From Nitrosopumilales archaeon (lineage in GTDB: Archaea > Thermoproteota > Nitrososphaeria > Nitrososphaerales > Nitrosopumilaceae): DNA of 7,817 nt. The notes below the pieces were generated by a model. That model was not told the DNA's origin, made no database searches, and saw nothing but the letters and a program-made list of their open reading frames with translations. This document shows positions 6,112-7,817 of this stretch, one piece after another; position 1 is the first letter of the stretch; each line of letters opens with the position of its first letter. The stretch spans positions 1 to 7,817 of the forward strand of contig JACOWO010000047.1 of NCBI GenBank assembly GCA_016176745.1. Direction: 5' to 3'. Position numbers and translations under genes: made by a program.

Positions 6112-7817
<1,706 letters not shown>

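Overview
This AT-rich, densely packed window looks like a chromosomal segment of a thaumarchaeon (Nitrososphaerota, ammonia-oxidising archaea of the Nitrosopumilus type). The assignment rests on four things: a cupredoxin-like secreted protein, a membrane-anchored protein ending in a CFI-box-type C-terminal domain, an archaeal small heat-shock protein directly upstream of an archaeal Cdc48/VAT ATPase, and promoters with TATA boxes about 26 nt upstream of start codons (leaderless mRNAs). No RNA gene, mobile element, CRISPR array or integrase is visible.

Layout, left to right. (1) The 3' part of a secreted cupredoxin-fold protein (+) enters from the left edge. (2) A two-gene minus-strand unit follows: a GRAM/PH-like hypothetical protein, then a CbiE-like cobalt-precorrin methyltransferase for cobalamin synthesis. 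The cupredoxin and cbiE reading frames overlap tail to tail by 14 nt. (3) Divergent from that unit is an exported cyclophilin-type peptidyl-prolyl isomerase carrying a PsbP-like middle region, a CFI-box domain and a C-terminal membrane helix. (4) Convergent with it, with one base between the stop codons, is a type II NADH dehydrogenase-like flavoprotein (-). (5) Next is an ACT-domain protein of unknown role (-). (6) Across a 103-nt AT-rich divergent promoter lies hsp20 (+), followed after 27 nt by cdc48 (+), which runs off the right edge.

How the genes fit together. hsp20 and cdc48 form a plausible protein-quality-control operon: the small heat-shock protein holds unfolded protein and Cdc48 unfolds it, probably for the proteasome. 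The hsp20 promoter carries a perfect 20-bp palindrome centred on its TATA region, a good operator candidate. A hairpin plus seven T residues between the two genes could lower cdc48 expression relative to hsp20. The exported cyclophilin and the cupredoxin-like protein belong to the cell surface. The NDH-2-like enzyme would feed electrons to the membrane quinone pool.

Most notable points: the cdc48 D2 domain is broken by an apparent deletion of about 40 bp just before its Walker A motif; the CbiE-like protein appears to lack about 20 residues near its N-terminus; and the cupredoxin has lost two of the usual type-1 copper ligands (Cys to Asp, His to Tyr). The two deletions may be real mutations or assembly artefacts, and the sequence alone cannot decide. 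I see no defence system or other wholly new multi-gene system here.
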